Source: Sapria himalayana (Eukaryota > Streptophyta > Magnoliopsida > Malpighiales > Rafflesiaceae). From it: a DNA stretch of 64,000 bases. The stretch spans positions 2,501 through 66,500 of the forward strand of contig JAREIK010000764.1 in assembly GCA_029783825.1 (NCBI GenBank). Direction: 5' to 3'. Position numbers and translations under genes: made by a program. Of this stretch, positions 25,601 to 39,352 are shown piece after piece. Below the pieces are notes generated by a model that was not told the DNA's origin, made no database searches, and saw nothing but the letters and a program-made list of their open reading frames with translations. Positions within the stretch are counted from its first letter, which is position 1, and every line of letters begins with the position of its first letter.

Positions 25601-27354
25601 TATCTACTATCTATCTACCTGTTTGTCTGTCTGTCTGTCTAATTATATATCTATATATCGAAATATCTAACTTTTTATCTAACTATCTATATATATGTCT
25701 ATCTATCTGTCTATCTCTTTATCTATCTTTTTGTCTATCTATTAGTCTATCTACCTATTTAACTATCTAACTATCTATTTGTCTATCTATCTTTTTATCA
25801 ATCAATCAATCAATCTATATATCTATCAATCTGTTTATCTATCTTTCTATCTATCAATCTATCAATCTGTCTATTTATCTATCTATAAATCTATCTATAA
25901 ATCAATCTATCATCAATCTGACTATTAATCTTTTTATCAATCAATCTATCTATCAGTCTATCAAAGAGTCTATCTATATTTATATCAACTATCTATCTGT
26001 CGATATATTTATCTATCTATCTATCTAATAATCTACCAATATACCTGTGTTTCTATTTGTCTATCTATCTATCTACCTATCTAGTTGTTTATCTATCTAT
26101 CAAGCTATTTATTTGTCTATCTATCTATTTATCTATCAATTTGTCTATTAATCTGCCTATCAATCAGTGTATTTAGCTGTCTACTAATTTGTCTATAAAT
26201 CTATTTATCAATCTGTCTATAATTATATCCATTAATTTGTCTATCTATCTATCTGCCAATATATTTATATGTCTATCTTTATATTGATCTATCTATCTTT
26301 CTGAATATCAATATATATATCTATATGTCTATCTATCTTTCTAACTAACTATATGTCTATTTGTCTATATATATACGTCTTTGTATCTATTTGTCTTAAC
26401 TCTTTATCTATCTTTATGTTTATATATCAATCCATCTGTCTCTCTATCTATCTATCTATTTATTTTTTTGTCTTTCTATCAATCTACCAAATCATTTATC
26501 TATCTAACTCTCTATCTATTTGTCAATATATTAGTCTATAATATATCAATTTATTTGTCTATCTATTAATCTATTAATCTATCAATCTATATTTCTATCT
26601 ATCTATCTTTTAATCTATCTATCTATTTGTCTATCTATAAATCTATCAATAAATTAATCTATAAGACTATATTTTTATCTATCTATCTGCTTATCTATCT
26701 ATATATCAGTATGTCTATCTATCTTTATAATAATCTATCTATCTTTATGTGTGTGTTTTTATTTGTCTATCTATTTGTCTCTCTATCTATCTATATATCT
26801 ATCTATCAATCTTTCTATCAATCTATCAATTTATCTATCAATCTATCTATCTATGAATATGTATATCAATCTATCAATCAATTTGTTTAACAATATTTTA
26901 TATATTTATCTATCTGTCTGTCTGTCTATATATCAATCTTTTTGTCTATCTATCTATCTATATATCTATCATTATATATATTTATCTTTTTGTCTACCTA
27001 TCTATTTATTTATTTACCTATCTATCTGTCTATAAATCTATGTATCTATTTGTCTATCAATCTATCGATCAATCTATCTATCAAACTGTCTATCTATCTA
27101 TGTATTTATCTAATTGTCTATCTATTTGCGTGTCTATCTTTTTTTGTATTTGTTTGTCTGAATGCTTACTTTCCTGCCTGTCTACCTATCTGATTATATA
27201 TCTTTCTATCTATCTATCTATCTATTTATCTATCTATATGTCTTTCTATTTATCTAATTATCTATCTGTCCATCTATTTTTAGATTTATTTATATGTCTA
27301 TATATTTTTTTGTATGTCTGTATGTCTATCTATATACCTATCTTTCTTTTTATT

Positions 27355-27385
<31 letters not shown>

Positions 27386-27974
27386 TTGTCTATCTTTCTA
27401 TCAAAATATTTATATATATATAGTTCTATCTATCTGTCTGTCTGCCAGTTTGTCTATTTATTTATTTATTTATCTGTCTATCTATCAATCTCTCTAATTT
27501 TTATTATTTATATCTATATGGCTACCTATCTGTCTATCTATTTGTCTATTTATTTGTTTAATAATATATTGATCTATTTTTCTATCTTTATCTATCTAAC
27601 TTTATAAATAATTATCTATCTATCTATCAGTTATCAATCAGTCTTTTTATCTTTCTATCAACTTGCTTATCAATCTATTTATAAATATATTTATTTGTTA
27701 GTCTATTAATCTATCTATCTATCAATTAATCAATCTATCTATCAATTAATCAATCAATTTGTCTATCAATCAGTCTATCATTCTATTAATCAATATGTCT
27801 ATCAATCTATTTATCAATTTTCTATCAATTTGTCTGTCAATTTGTCTTTCTTTGTGCCAATCTATTTATCTATATATCTATTATCAATTTATATATTCAT
27901 CTATCTATTAATCAATCTTTCTTTCTTTCCAACTATCTATATGTCTGTCTGTCTGTCTATTTATCTATCTATCT
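22681..27974. repeat. Degenerate TATC (CTAT) array
   Basis: About 5.3 kb of imperfect TATC tetranucleotide repeats with variants (TGTC, AATC, TTTC, TATT). Short ATCAATCA runs occur, for example at 23943-23978. The Tyr/Leu/Ser/Ile-rich open frames across it come from the repeat and are not genes. Confidence 0.95.
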
Positions 27975-27979
27975 AGATA
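27970..27979. repeat. Strand-switch point of the tetranucleotide array
   Basis: TATCTAGATA is a perfect 10-bp palindrome. To its left the plus strand reads TATC; to its right it reads GATA. The array is thus two blocks joined in inverted orientation. Confidence 0.85.
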
Positions 27980-28514
27980 TATAGAAAGATGAACAAATGG
28001 ATAGATAGATTGATATAATGATTAATAGAAAGATAGATATATAGATTGATAGATATATTGATAACCATATTGATTGATATATTCATACAAATTTTTATAG
28101 CTAGATAGATAGATAGACAAATAGATATAAAGATAGAAAGTCAGAAAGATAGATAGATAAATAGATAGATAGATAGACATATACATAAATAGATAATTAT
28201 ATATAGATTTATATATATATACACTCACACAAATAGATAGATTGATAGATGGATATATAGACAAACATACAGACAAATAGATAGACAGCTTGATAGACAG
28301 ACACACATATAGAAATATAAAAATATAGACAAATAGATTAATAGAGAGATAGACAAATTAATAGATAAATTGATAGACATATAGATAAATAGATTGATAC
28401 AAAGATAGTTCGATAGATTTAAAGAATTTTTGATAGAGTGATTGATAAATAGATTGATTAGTAGATAGAAAGTTTGATAGATAGATTGATAGATTATTAT
28501 TCAGATAGATGGAT

Positions 28515-28556
<42 letters not shown>

Positions 28557-30618
28557 AGATAAAAAGATAGCAATATAGATATATAGATAGATAAGTAGAT
28601 CCATATACAAAAATAAAAACACATATATAGGCATATAGATAGATAGTTAGATAGACAATAAGATAGTCAGATAGATATAAAGATAGATAGAAGAAAGATA
28701 GATAGACATATAGTTAGACAGACAGACATATGTTAGATAAATAGATAGATATAAAGATAGATAGATAGATATACAAATAGATAAAAAGATAGACATATAG
28801 ATAGATAGATAGACAAATAGATAGTTAGATAGATAGCCAGATAGATAGACATATAGGTAGATTGATAGAGAGAAATATAGATAGAGAAATTGAAAGATAG
28901 ATAGATAAATACATAGAAAGATAGATAGATAGAAAAATTGAAAAACATATAGATAGATAGAAAGATAGATAGCTAGATTGATAGTTATAAACATAGATAG
29001 AGAGATACACAAATAGATAGATAGATATAGATAGATAGATAGATAGATAGGTAGGTAGAAATTCATATATATAGACAGTAGATAGATAGATAGATAGATA
29101 GAAGAAAGATAGCCATATAGATAGACAAATAGATAGATAAACATATAGTTAGACATATATATAGACAAATAAAAGACATATTGATAAACAAATTGATATG
29201 TAGATATTTTGACATATAGATAGATAGATATACAAATAGTTATAAAGATATTTAGATAAATAGATAGTTAGATAGATATATAGATATATATATAAAGATA
29301 GACATATAGATGGATAAAAAGATAGACAGATAGATTATTTGATTATTATAAAAAAAGATAGATAGATAGACATATAGATATATATATATATATATATATA
29401 TATATCAATAGATAGATAGACATAGAGATATACAAATAGATAGAAAGATAGATAAAGATACAAATACATACATACATACATACATACATAAATACATACA
29501 TACATATATATATATATATAGAAAGATACACATAAAGATAATTAGATACATAGACATATAGATAGATAAAAAGATAGACAAAGAGATTAATTGATTTTTA
29601 TATAAAAAGAGAGATAAATAATAATATAGATACACACACACACACACACACACAGATAGATAGATAGATTGATAGATCGATATATAAATTGATAGATAAA
29701 TTGATAGATAGCTAGATAGATAGAAATATATATATATATATATATATAGAAAGATACAAAATAGATAGACAAATAGATTCACAGATTGATAGATATAGAG
29801 ATAGATAGATAGATAGTAAATAAACACATTGATAGAACTATAGAAACATACAAAGATAGACGCATAGATAGAGAGAGACATTGACAAAAAGATAGATAGA
29901 TAAATATATAGATAGAAAGATAAACAAATAGATAGACAAATAGATAAATAGATAGATAGACAAATAGATAAACAGATAAATAGATAGATATATAGAGATA
30001 TATATAGGTGGACATATAGATCTATAGATAAAAAGATGTATAGTTAGAAAAGATAAATAGATAGATGGAAGATTAGATAGACAAATAGATATAAAGATAT
30101 ATAGATAGGCAGATTAATAGATAGTATGATACATAGGTTTATAGACAACTTGATAGATTAATTTATAGATAGATTGATTGGAAGATTGTTAGACAGACAT
30201 ATAGATAGATAGATAGATAGATATAAAAGATAGATAGATAGAAACATATACAAACAGATAGATAGACAAATACATAGATAGACAGATAGATAGTCAGATT
30301 ATTTGATAGATAGATAGAATATTAAACATATAGATAGATAGATAGATAGATTAACAGATCATTTAGACATAAAGAAAGATATATAGACAAATAAATAGAT
30401 TGATAGATAGATAAAAAGATAGAAAGATAGATATATAGATAGATAGTTAGACATATAGATAGATAAATATATAGATAGGCAGATATATAGATAGATAGTT
30501 AGATATATAGATAGATAGTTAGATATATAGATAGATAGTTAGATATATAGATAGACAGATAGATAGATAGACATATTGATTGATTTATTGATTGATTAAC
30601 AAATAGATAGATTGATAG

Positions 30619-30655
<37 letters not shown>

Positions 30656-33360
30656 TTGATCAATATATTGATAGATTGATTGAAAGACATGCATATTTAG
30701 ATTGATATAAATAATAGATAGATTTATAGATAGATTTATAGACATATCTATACAAAAAATAAATAGATAGATAGTTAAATAGAGAGATAGATAGAAAGAT
30801 ATATAGATATATAGATAGAAAGATAAATAGTTAGATAGATATATAGATAGAAAGATAGATAGAGAAATAAATAGATATATAGATAGACAAATAGATAGAC
30901 AGATAGATTGAAATATTGAAAGAAAGATAGTTAGATAGACAGATAGATAGACATATATATATATATATATATATATCAAATATAAGCATTATGATACACA
31001 TATAAATATATAGAAAGATAGATAGATATATAAATAGATAGATAGACCGATATATAGATATTTACATAGATAGATAGAAAGAAAAATAGATAGACAAATA
31101 GATAGATAAACAAAAAGAAAGTCACATTTAAGACATATTGATAGACATATAGATAGAAAGAAAAATAGATAGATAGATAGATAGATAGATAAAGACATAT
31201 AAAAATAGATTGAGATATTGATAGACAAATATATAGACAAAAAGATCGACAAATAGATAGATAGATTGATAGATAGATATATAGATTTATATAAAGATAG
31301 CTAAATAGATATATAGACATATAATAGACTGATCAACAAATATGTAGATAGGTAGACAAGTAGAAAGGTAGATATACAAATAGACAAATAGTTAGATAGA
31401 TAAATAGATAGACATATAGATGGATAGATTGATAGGAGGTAGATATATAGATAGATAAATAGATACATTGATTTACTGAAAGACTGATTGTTGTATTTAT
31501 AGTTTAATAGTCAGATAGTTAGGAAAATAGAAATATAGACAATTAGAAAGATAGATACATAGATAAATACACAAATAGATATAGATATTTGTAGAGTAAT
31601 AGATGGGTAGAAAGATAGACAAATATATAGATAGATAAACTAATAAACAGATAGATATATAAACATATAGTCAAATAGATAGATAGACAAATAGAAAAAT
31701 TTATTGATAGACTGATAGAATGATAGATATACATATATATAGTTAGATAGATATATAGATAGATAAATAGATAGATAGACAAATAGATATATAATTAGAT
31801 AGTTAGACATATTAGCATATGGATAGATAGATAGATAGATTGATTATTAACCAAATTGATAGATATATAGATTTATAGAATGACAAATAAACATATATAT
31901 AGATAGACAAAAAAGTAGATTTGAGGATAAGGAGATAAAAATATAGATAGTTTGACATATATATATATATATAGACATATAGCCTGATAGATAGATTGAA
32001 CGATAGTCAGATAGATAGATAGTTAAACATATAGATAGATAGACCTATAGATAGATAGATAGACAAATTGCCTGATAAAAAGTCAGATAAAAAGGTAGAT
32101 AGATAGATACACAAATAGATATATAGAAAGTTATTGAGATAAATAATTAGGCCGATAAGTAGATATGTAGAAAAATAGATATATAGATAAACAGATAGAT
32201 AGATAATCTGATAGACAAATTGATAGATAGCTAGATAGACATATTGACAGATAGATAGTAAGATAGATTGAAAAAAAGAAAGAATGATAGAAATTTAAAT
32301 AGATAGACTAATATATTGGTAGTCTGATTGATAGTTAAAGAGTTAGGTAGTTATACAAATAGAAATATAGACAAATAGATAGATAGATAGCTATATGAAT
32401 TGGCTAATCAATAGATAGATTGATAGATAGATAGACAAATATAATTATAGACATATAGATAGAAAAAATAGATAAATAGATAGATAGACAAATAGACTTA
32501 TAGAAAGAGAAAAAGATAGATAAAAAGGTAGATATATAGACAAATAGAAAAAATAAAGTTAGTCAAATAAAAAAATAGGTAGATAGGGAGATGGATATAA
32601 AAGCAGATATACATATAGACAAATAGTAATATATATGGATTGATAGATAGACCGATCGATAACCAAAAAGATAGATGTATAGATAGATAGATAGCCAGAA
32701 AGATAGATAGATAGGCAGACAAACAGATAGATAAATATATAGATAAATAGGAAGATAGATATAATGATAGATAAATAGATAGACTATTAGATTCATTCTT
32801 TGATTGATAGTTAAATAGTTAGATAGTTAGTAAAATAGATATATAGACAAATAGACAAATCTATATATGGACAAATATCCAAATAGATAGAGAAATAGGT
32901 AGAAAGATAGATAGGTAGATAGATAGACAGGTAGATAGATATATAGATAGAAAGATATATATATATATTGACTAATATAATGATGGACTGAAACAAAATT
33001 AGATAGTTAGAAAGATATACAAATAGAAAGATATATAGTATGATAATTACAAAGATATAAAATTAGGTAATTAGAGATTCAGAGAAAAAGACAAAAAGAT
33101 AAATACACAAATAGAAAAATAGATAGATAGAAAGATAGATAGACAGTGATTGATATATTGATTGACATATAGACAGACATATAGATACATATATAGATAA
33201 ATAGATAGATAGATATAAAGATAGATAGGTAGATAGACAATTAAAAAAATAGATTTTTAGATAGATATATAGATATGTAGATATATAGGCAGATAGAAAG
33301 ATAGACAAATAATTAGATAAATAGATTGATAGATATACTTTAATGAAGATAGTCAAATAT
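27975..33360. repeat. Degenerate GATA array (inverse sense)
   Basis: About 5.4 kb of imperfect GATA repeats with GACA, GATT and AAATA variants. Pure AT tracts occur near 28518-28552, 29382-29404, 30624-30651 and 30955-30976, and a CA tract at about 29632-29654. It ends AGTCAAATATATAT at the CACTA terminus of E3. Confidence 0.95.
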
Positions 33361-33364
33361 ATAT

Positions 33365-33955
33365 CACTACAAAAAAAATCTTAAATAACTTGGAAATATT
33401 CTCTAGCTAAATAGGATTTTACTATTGCTAAAACATAATAATGATGGATTAATGACCGAAGTTTTCCAAAACTAATGTGCTCATCGCAAAAAATTAATGT
33501 TCGAAAAATTCCTTATCAAAAAATTTGTAACGACGTAAAATTCCCTAGCTAAATTTATTTTTTCCCTTGCTAATTTTGATCGTATTTTAGATTTACAGAA
33601 AAGTCACTCGCTAAATTAGCGAGAGGAAAAATCCCTAGCTATTTTCATTCCAAAATTATTTTTACTATTTTAATTTTTTTCAAAAAAATTGATTACATAT
33701 TTTTAAGTTTTTATATTAAATTAAATAAAAACATAAACTATAAACCATAATTTAGAATTAACAAAATATAAAAGCAACTAATAAATTTTTTTGATACTAT
33801 ATATTACATTGTTAAAATAAAAACATAACAAAATTTTATTACATCTTCATCAATACATCTAACGACATTGCATAAAATATAATCTATTCATGAAATTGAT
33901 GTTCCTTTCTCTCCCCTAGCTCCTCTAGTCACCAGTGAAGAAATCATAGCCATAT
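33365..33955 (-). mobile_element. CACTA 3' end (E3), reverse orientation, partial
   Basis: CACTACAAAAAAAATC at 33365 directly abuts the GATA array, followed by TAGCTAAATAGG and CGCTAAATTAGCGAGAG subterminal repeats to about 33650. Then comes the reverse complement of the E2 3' module: AACAAAATTTTATTACATCTTCATCAATACATCT matches, on the opposite strand, 21420-21480 and 43640-43700, and CTCCTCTAGTCACCA matches the GATCGGAGGAG segment. Similarity fades near 33950. No opposite terminus was found, so it is a truncated element. Confidence 0.75.
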
Positions 33956-34008
33956 TTCTGTATCACACCTTTGTAAGATAAAAAAACAAACAAAAAATAA
34001 TGACCCAC

Positions 34009-34139
34009 CTCAAGTCTCTACCTTGATAATTTATTGCTGAAGAATGAAAATGATCCACCTCGGCATGAACATCAACCATTGTATTGAACATGAAGGCTTC
34101 AAAAAATGCAGGAGCCCCGATTGGAGTGATCATCAGCTT
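34009..34139 (-). pseudogene. Possible captured exon of unknown gene
   Basis: The minus strand has a 131-bp stretch, open in one frame for 43 codons, with a less AT-rich, protein-like composition (APAFFEAFMFNTMVDVHAEV). It is bounded by an acceptor-like CTAGTAG before AAGCTG and a donor-like GAG/GTGGGT. I do not recognise the protein. It lies just inside the reversed CACTA fragment, a place where Pack-CACTA elements carry host exons. It may also be a chance frame. Confidence 0.3.
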
Positions 34140-34149
34140 CTACTAGCAG

Positions 34150-35661
34150 AATCCTTCTTTTAATTATTGTTTTATTTAAAGAAAAAAATGCAAAACAAGA
34201 CTATTGTTTTCCACTTTAATAAGAAGCACATGCAAAGCATGCCTGAAAAGCAAGAGTACACAATCATATTTTAAAATTATTAGAAATGATAATTTTAATG
34301 AGAACTAGACATTTTCTAGATCCTCAAAGCTCTAAACACAGCTTTCTACCATTATCCCAACAAATCAAACCTAAGAATGAAGTAGTGAGACCAATGTGAG
34401 GTGGAAATTATACCCAAATAAGATTCTGGATCAGGTTAGGTCATTAGAAGTAACCCTAAATTTTTATTGGTGTCCATTATATATAACTACATCTACAACA
34501 TGTATAACTACATGCTTCAGAAACTTAATATCCATCCATCTCATTCATACATGTTTTTTTTTGGATATTGTATAAATCTTTATCATTTTCCCAAATATTT
34601 TAGCAACTTAAAATGAATTTTTTCAACCTTAAATGTATTTTTATTGTATTTTTATAAGTTTGTATTAATCATTAAGCTTTAATATGTTTAGTGTTTGTAT
34701 TTTTGTTCCACTTAATATCATTTAACTAAATATGATTTCTAATAAAATGTTCATTTGTTAAAATTCATGTTGTAAATTTTAAAACAAATAACAATATGTC
34801 TGTGAAATAAATATTAAAAAAAATTTTTAAAATATAAACGTGAAGTAGTTTCATTTTACAAAGATAAAACTTTAAAAATAAAATTTATTTACAAAATAAA
34901 AATTGCACCTCATAATATGGAATATGTTATATTTATTATAAATAAACAATGTTTGAAATTTATCTATTAATTACAAAAAAAACATTTTCATGTATTCAAT
35001 TTGAAAAAAAAATTTAAAAATAATTATTCGAAAAAACAAATTCATATATTTATATGGTCATTTATAAATTTTGAATAAAATAAAAAAAAATAATTAATTG
35101 TAGAAAAATTTACTCAAATATTTATATGGTAATATGTTTTCTTTGAATAGAATTAAAGAAATAATTGATTATTTACGAAACATTAAAAGCATTTATTTAT
35201 ATGCACTACATTATATTTGTTTGAATTTTAAAGTTTCTAAAAATTTATTAATAACAATAAATAACAGGTAAAAATTTATAGATATTAATATTTTAATTAA
35301 AAAATTATATATAATAACAAAAACAATATTATCTATTTATGAACTATATTTTCATTTTTAACAAGATTGTAAAAATAAAATAATTTACAAATATGCCAAC
35401 TTCATTTATTTATATTAGTATAATGATATTTATTTTAATATAAATATTAAAAATCAACTATTTGAATAAAATAGAAGTTCATATATTTAATTCATAATTT
35501 CATTTTACACATTAATATGCTTCACACACACACACACGCGCATACACACACACACACAAATATTTGTTTTAAATATAAAAATTTACAATATTTTATACAT
35601 TGTGTATAGTATATAATAATTTATTTTAATTAAATTTTCAAAATCAAAAAATTTTAAATAC

Positions 35662-35708
<47 letters not shown>

Positions 35709-36500
35709 ATAGTTTCATGTGTAACTTTATAAATACATTATGTATATAGGTATATGTGTGTGTTTGTGTGGGTGTACAGTAGCATATGCATGCATACAAG
35801 TATATACACACTACTTTGAAAATGTAGATACATGTGTGAATATATACAAAAGTACAAAAATGTGTATGCTGATATATAATGTATAGTAATGTATATGGAT
35901 GTATAAATGTGTGTGTGTAAAAGAGTGTATATGCACATATATATTAATGCTTATATACGTAAATATCAACATTAATTTTGAGAATAAAAATACTTTAGCA
36001 CATAAATATTAAAATATTCCACAAATTCGTGAGAGTTAGAGCAAAAAGTGACATTATTTCAAGATACTACTAATCTCCCATCTATAACACTTTGCCTCAA
36101 AATTTTATCAGAGTACTACTTGCAATGATAAGGTTCATTCAATAATATATACCATGGAGTTACATTTTTATTCAATATTAGAATTTGTTCAAATAAAAAA
36201 ATCTATCTAATATCTTCTTCATCAACTCTTCTCTCTTCTTTTTCTAGTCTTTATAAGCTATTTTTAATTTTGATTATATGTGCATTTCTTATCTAAAATC
36301 TCTAGTACAAACTATTGTAATAGTAAAATTTATCATATCAATCTAGGCCTGACATCTTTCTATTCTATGAGATATTTGATTATAGAATATTTAGTATATA
36401 CTATGACTTTGGTTCCCACTAAATATGATATTAACTTGCCAAAAGAAAGGATTGTTGATACAAGTTCTTTCTCTATAGTGGTGTAATTCAATTGGGCATT
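34150..36500. other. AT-rich spacer with CA/TG microsatellites
   Basis: No gene is supported. 34200-34520 has ordinary composition without a long frame; 34560-35500 is very AT-rich. CA tracts lie at about 35521-35560 and 35665-35692, followed by a TATGTGTG/TGTATATG-rich stretch to about 35950. 36000-36500 contains only short open frames. Confidence 0.6.
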
Positions 36501-37052
36501 TGAGGGCGTGTTGTTATCATTGTATATGATAATTATTTATAAATATTTGTATAACTATATAAATCTCTTCATAATTATATTTAACTATATTTGTTACTAT
36601 GTAAACTATTTTTATAACTATATTAATAACTATATATAACTATTTTTTTAATTTTATAATATTATATAACTATATGTGTAATTATATATAAATATATTTT
36701 TAAGAAAATAAATGATATGTATAATAATATATAACTATATATAATTGTATTTTACTAAATGTTTAGCTATAAAAATGTTATATATAACTATATCTTTAAC
36801 TACAAACATATTTATAACTATATATGTATTACTATATATAAATATTTGCATAACCATGTAATACTCTATATAATTAAATATAACTATATTTGTATCTATG
36901 TATACATGTATGTATTCATATAATTAAATCTATATTTTTTTATAACTTTGTATATATTTATGTATACCTACTTTTAACTACTTGTATGAATATATCTACA
37001 TATAATTATATGTTTAACTATATATAACTCTATTTTTAATTATATATACTAT
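36500..37052 (+). repeat. AACTATAT satellite, left part
   Basis: Roughly one higher-order unit of the AACTATATAT/GTATAACTA satellite, in the same sense as in E2 and E4. It is interrupted at 37053-37069 by the ARF1 retrocopy and continues from 37989. Confidence 0.85.
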
Positions 37053-37069
37053 AGGTATAATAACATATA
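37053..37069. repeat. Left target-site duplication of the ARF1 retrocopy
   Basis: AGGTATAATAACATATA matches AGGTATAAGAACATATA at 37972-37988, 16 of 17 bases. The sequence belongs to the satellite unit, as other units contain GTATAATAACATATA. Confidence 0.88.
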
Positions 37070-37971
37070 GAGGTTGAACTCCCTCTCTGGTGACTATCTT
37101 TTGAGGTATATTGATTTTTTTCTTTCTCTCTTCAAATCTCTTTATTGCCATATGACAAAGAAATTGAGGTTTAATGAAAGAAATAGGGTTGAAGTTCACA
37201 AAGCTATTCAGTAGGCTATTTGCTAACAACGAGATGTGGATTTTGATGCAAGGTCTTGATGCTGGCGATAAGACAACCATTCTGTATAAGTTGAAGCTTG
37301 GTGAAATTGTCACCACAATTCCTACTATTGTCTTCAATATAAAGACTATTGAATACAAAAACAACAATTTCACTGTGTGGGATGTTGGGGGTCAAGACAA
37401 GATTCACCCTTTCTGTAAAGATTACGTCCAAAATACCCAATTTCTCATATTTGTGGTGGATAACAATGATATAAATTGTGTTATTGAAGCTAGAGATAAG
37501 TTGCATAGGATGTTAAATGAGGAAAAGTTTCGAGTGCAGTTTTGCTAGTGTTTGCCAATAAGCAAGATCATCCCATGCAATGAATGCAACTACAATTACT
37601 GACAAGCTAGGACTTCACTCTCTTCGCCAATGCCATTAGGTACATTAAAAGCAGTTGTGCTATATCTGGTGATGGCCTCTATGAGGGTCTTGATTGGCTT
37701 TCCACTTACATTTCCAGTAAGTCATAAATAATTTTAGCAGGATGAGACAAACTTTGTTGACATATCTGGATGTGGATCTAATCTTTGCCTACTTTGTCTA
37801 TGTTTTGTTCTGTTATGTGGATGATATCATCTAGTTCTAGAGGGATTCAAATAATATTTATATTTATATATTACACGCCTAAAATACAAGAGCTCATTTA
37901 CTTTGCACTGATCTATTGTAAGCCATGCTTGTTTGTTTTCTGTTTTGTGTCTTTTTTCCATTGGATCCCAA
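37070..37971 (+). pseudogene. ARF1: Processed pseudogene of ADP-ribosylation factor 1 (ARF1-type GTPase)
   Basis: ARF1 recruits vesicle coats at the Golgi. This 902-bp insert has an intronless copy of nearly the whole coding region (37183-37727, 545 bp against the 546 expected for 181 codons plus stop), with apparent 5' and 3' untranslated sequence. Visible motifs are [54 protein letters not shown] and [10 protein letters not shown]. It is dead: the native start reads ATA at 37183 (an upstream ATG at 37174 opens the frame), the P-loop reads GLDAGDKTT with Asp for the second invariant Gly, switch I has Val for Gly (PTIVFN), and frameshifts from about 37530 lead to TAG at 37546. Flanking 17-bp duplications mark it as retroposed. 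No poly(A) tract remains before the right duplication. Confidence 0.93.
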
Positions 37972-37988
37972 AGGTATAAGAACATATA
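37972..37988. repeat. Right target-site duplication of the ARF1 retrocopy
   Basis: AGGTATAAGAACATATA, differing by one base from 37053-37069. Satellite sequence resumes directly after it (ACTATAAATAATTG). Confidence 0.88.
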
Positions 37989-38930
37989 ACTATAAATAAT
38001 TGTCTTTAACTATATGTATAAATTAAAATATTATACATAACTAAAAATATATAAATATAAATTAGTATATAAAAATATATTTTACCATATATATACCTAT
38101 AGATAACTATATGTACATATATAAAAGTATATGAAAAAATATATATAACTACATTTATAAATATAAGTATAACTATATGGGTAACTATATGTATAACCAC
38201 ATATAACTATATGTATAATTACATGTGTATCAACATACAACATTATTTTTAACTATATGTGTATAACTATATGTAAATATTTGTATAACTATATATAAAT
38301 ATTTGTATAAATACATAACACTATATAATTAAATAAAACTATATTTGTAACTATGTATACATATATGTAAATTTATATATTTATTTATAACTTCATATAT
38401 TTATGTATAACTATATAAAAATATTTATAGCTATATATACTATATTTATAATTATATAAAAAGTGAGATAAAAAGTGATTTAATATAACTTATATTTAAT
38501 ATACATTAGTATATATTTGTATAACAATAAAAGCTTTATAAATAACTTATATTTAATATACATTAGTATATATTTGTATATAAAAATGTATTTTATTATA
38601 TCTATACCTATACATAACTCTATGTATAATTATATAAAATTATAAGAAAAAATATATATACCTACAAGTATAAATATAAGGATAACTATACGCGTAACTA
38701 TATGTATAACCACATGTAGCTATATTTATAATTACATGTATGACAACATACAACATTATGTTTTTCTATATGTGTATAAATATATATAAATATTAGTATA
38801 TCTATATAACACTTTATATAATTAAATATAACTATATTTGTAACTATCTAAATATATATGTAAACATATATATTTGTTTATAACTTTGTATACATTTATG
38901 TATAACTACTTATAATTATTTGGAGCTATG
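37989..38930 (+). repeat. AACTATAT satellite, right part (about 1.8 units)
   Basis: Continues the unit broken by the retrocopy. The marker GTATAACCACAT occurs at 38191 and 38704, giving a 513-bp higher-order period. Order of sub-motifs matches E4 57730-58630. Confidence 0.85.
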
Positions 38931-39352
38931 GATCAATACAAAATTGCCTCAGAAATCAGGTATGATTTGGATGATAGCTATCATACACTACTTTCTTTTT
39001 CCTTTTAAAACTAATGAATGCTGATAAAATATTCATAAAATTTGAAACTTCTAAGCATATCACAATGTTCCTATAATAATGAGAGTAATATAATTTCAAA
39101 TTTATTTAACAATTTACATCCTCAGTTCATTGGGTACACTTAGGGAAAGCTACATGAGTTGGTAATGAAATCATACAAATATCATGAGTTTGCTGATACT
39201 CAAAATGAGGTATTGGAGCTATGGATCAATGCAAACCTATCTCATAAATCAAGTATCATTTTTATGATAGCCATCACATACTGCTTTATTTTTTCCTTAT
39301 TAAACTAATGAATGGTGAAAAAATGTTCATAAAATTTGAAACTTGTAATCAT
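38930..39352. repeat. Diverged direct duplication, 283-bp offset
   Basis: TTGGAGCTATGGATCAAT occurs at 38930 and 39213, followed in both by ACTAATGAATG and TTCATAAAATTTGAAACTT. Between copies is a short protein-like stretch (GKLHELVMKSYKYHEFADT) of unknown origin. Confidence 0.75.

Noticed and set aside
22694..27607. Many Tyr/Leu/Ser/Ile-rich open frames on the plus strand
   Set aside because: They are translations of TATC repeats (YLSIYLSIYLS) and overlap in several frames with no domain or codon pattern.
28022..33356. Similar open frames on the minus strand
   Set aside because: They are the same repeat read from the other strand after the array changes sense.
36280..36486. 68-codon plus-strand frame next to the satellite
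   Set aside because: AT-rich chance frame with no motif that I recognise.
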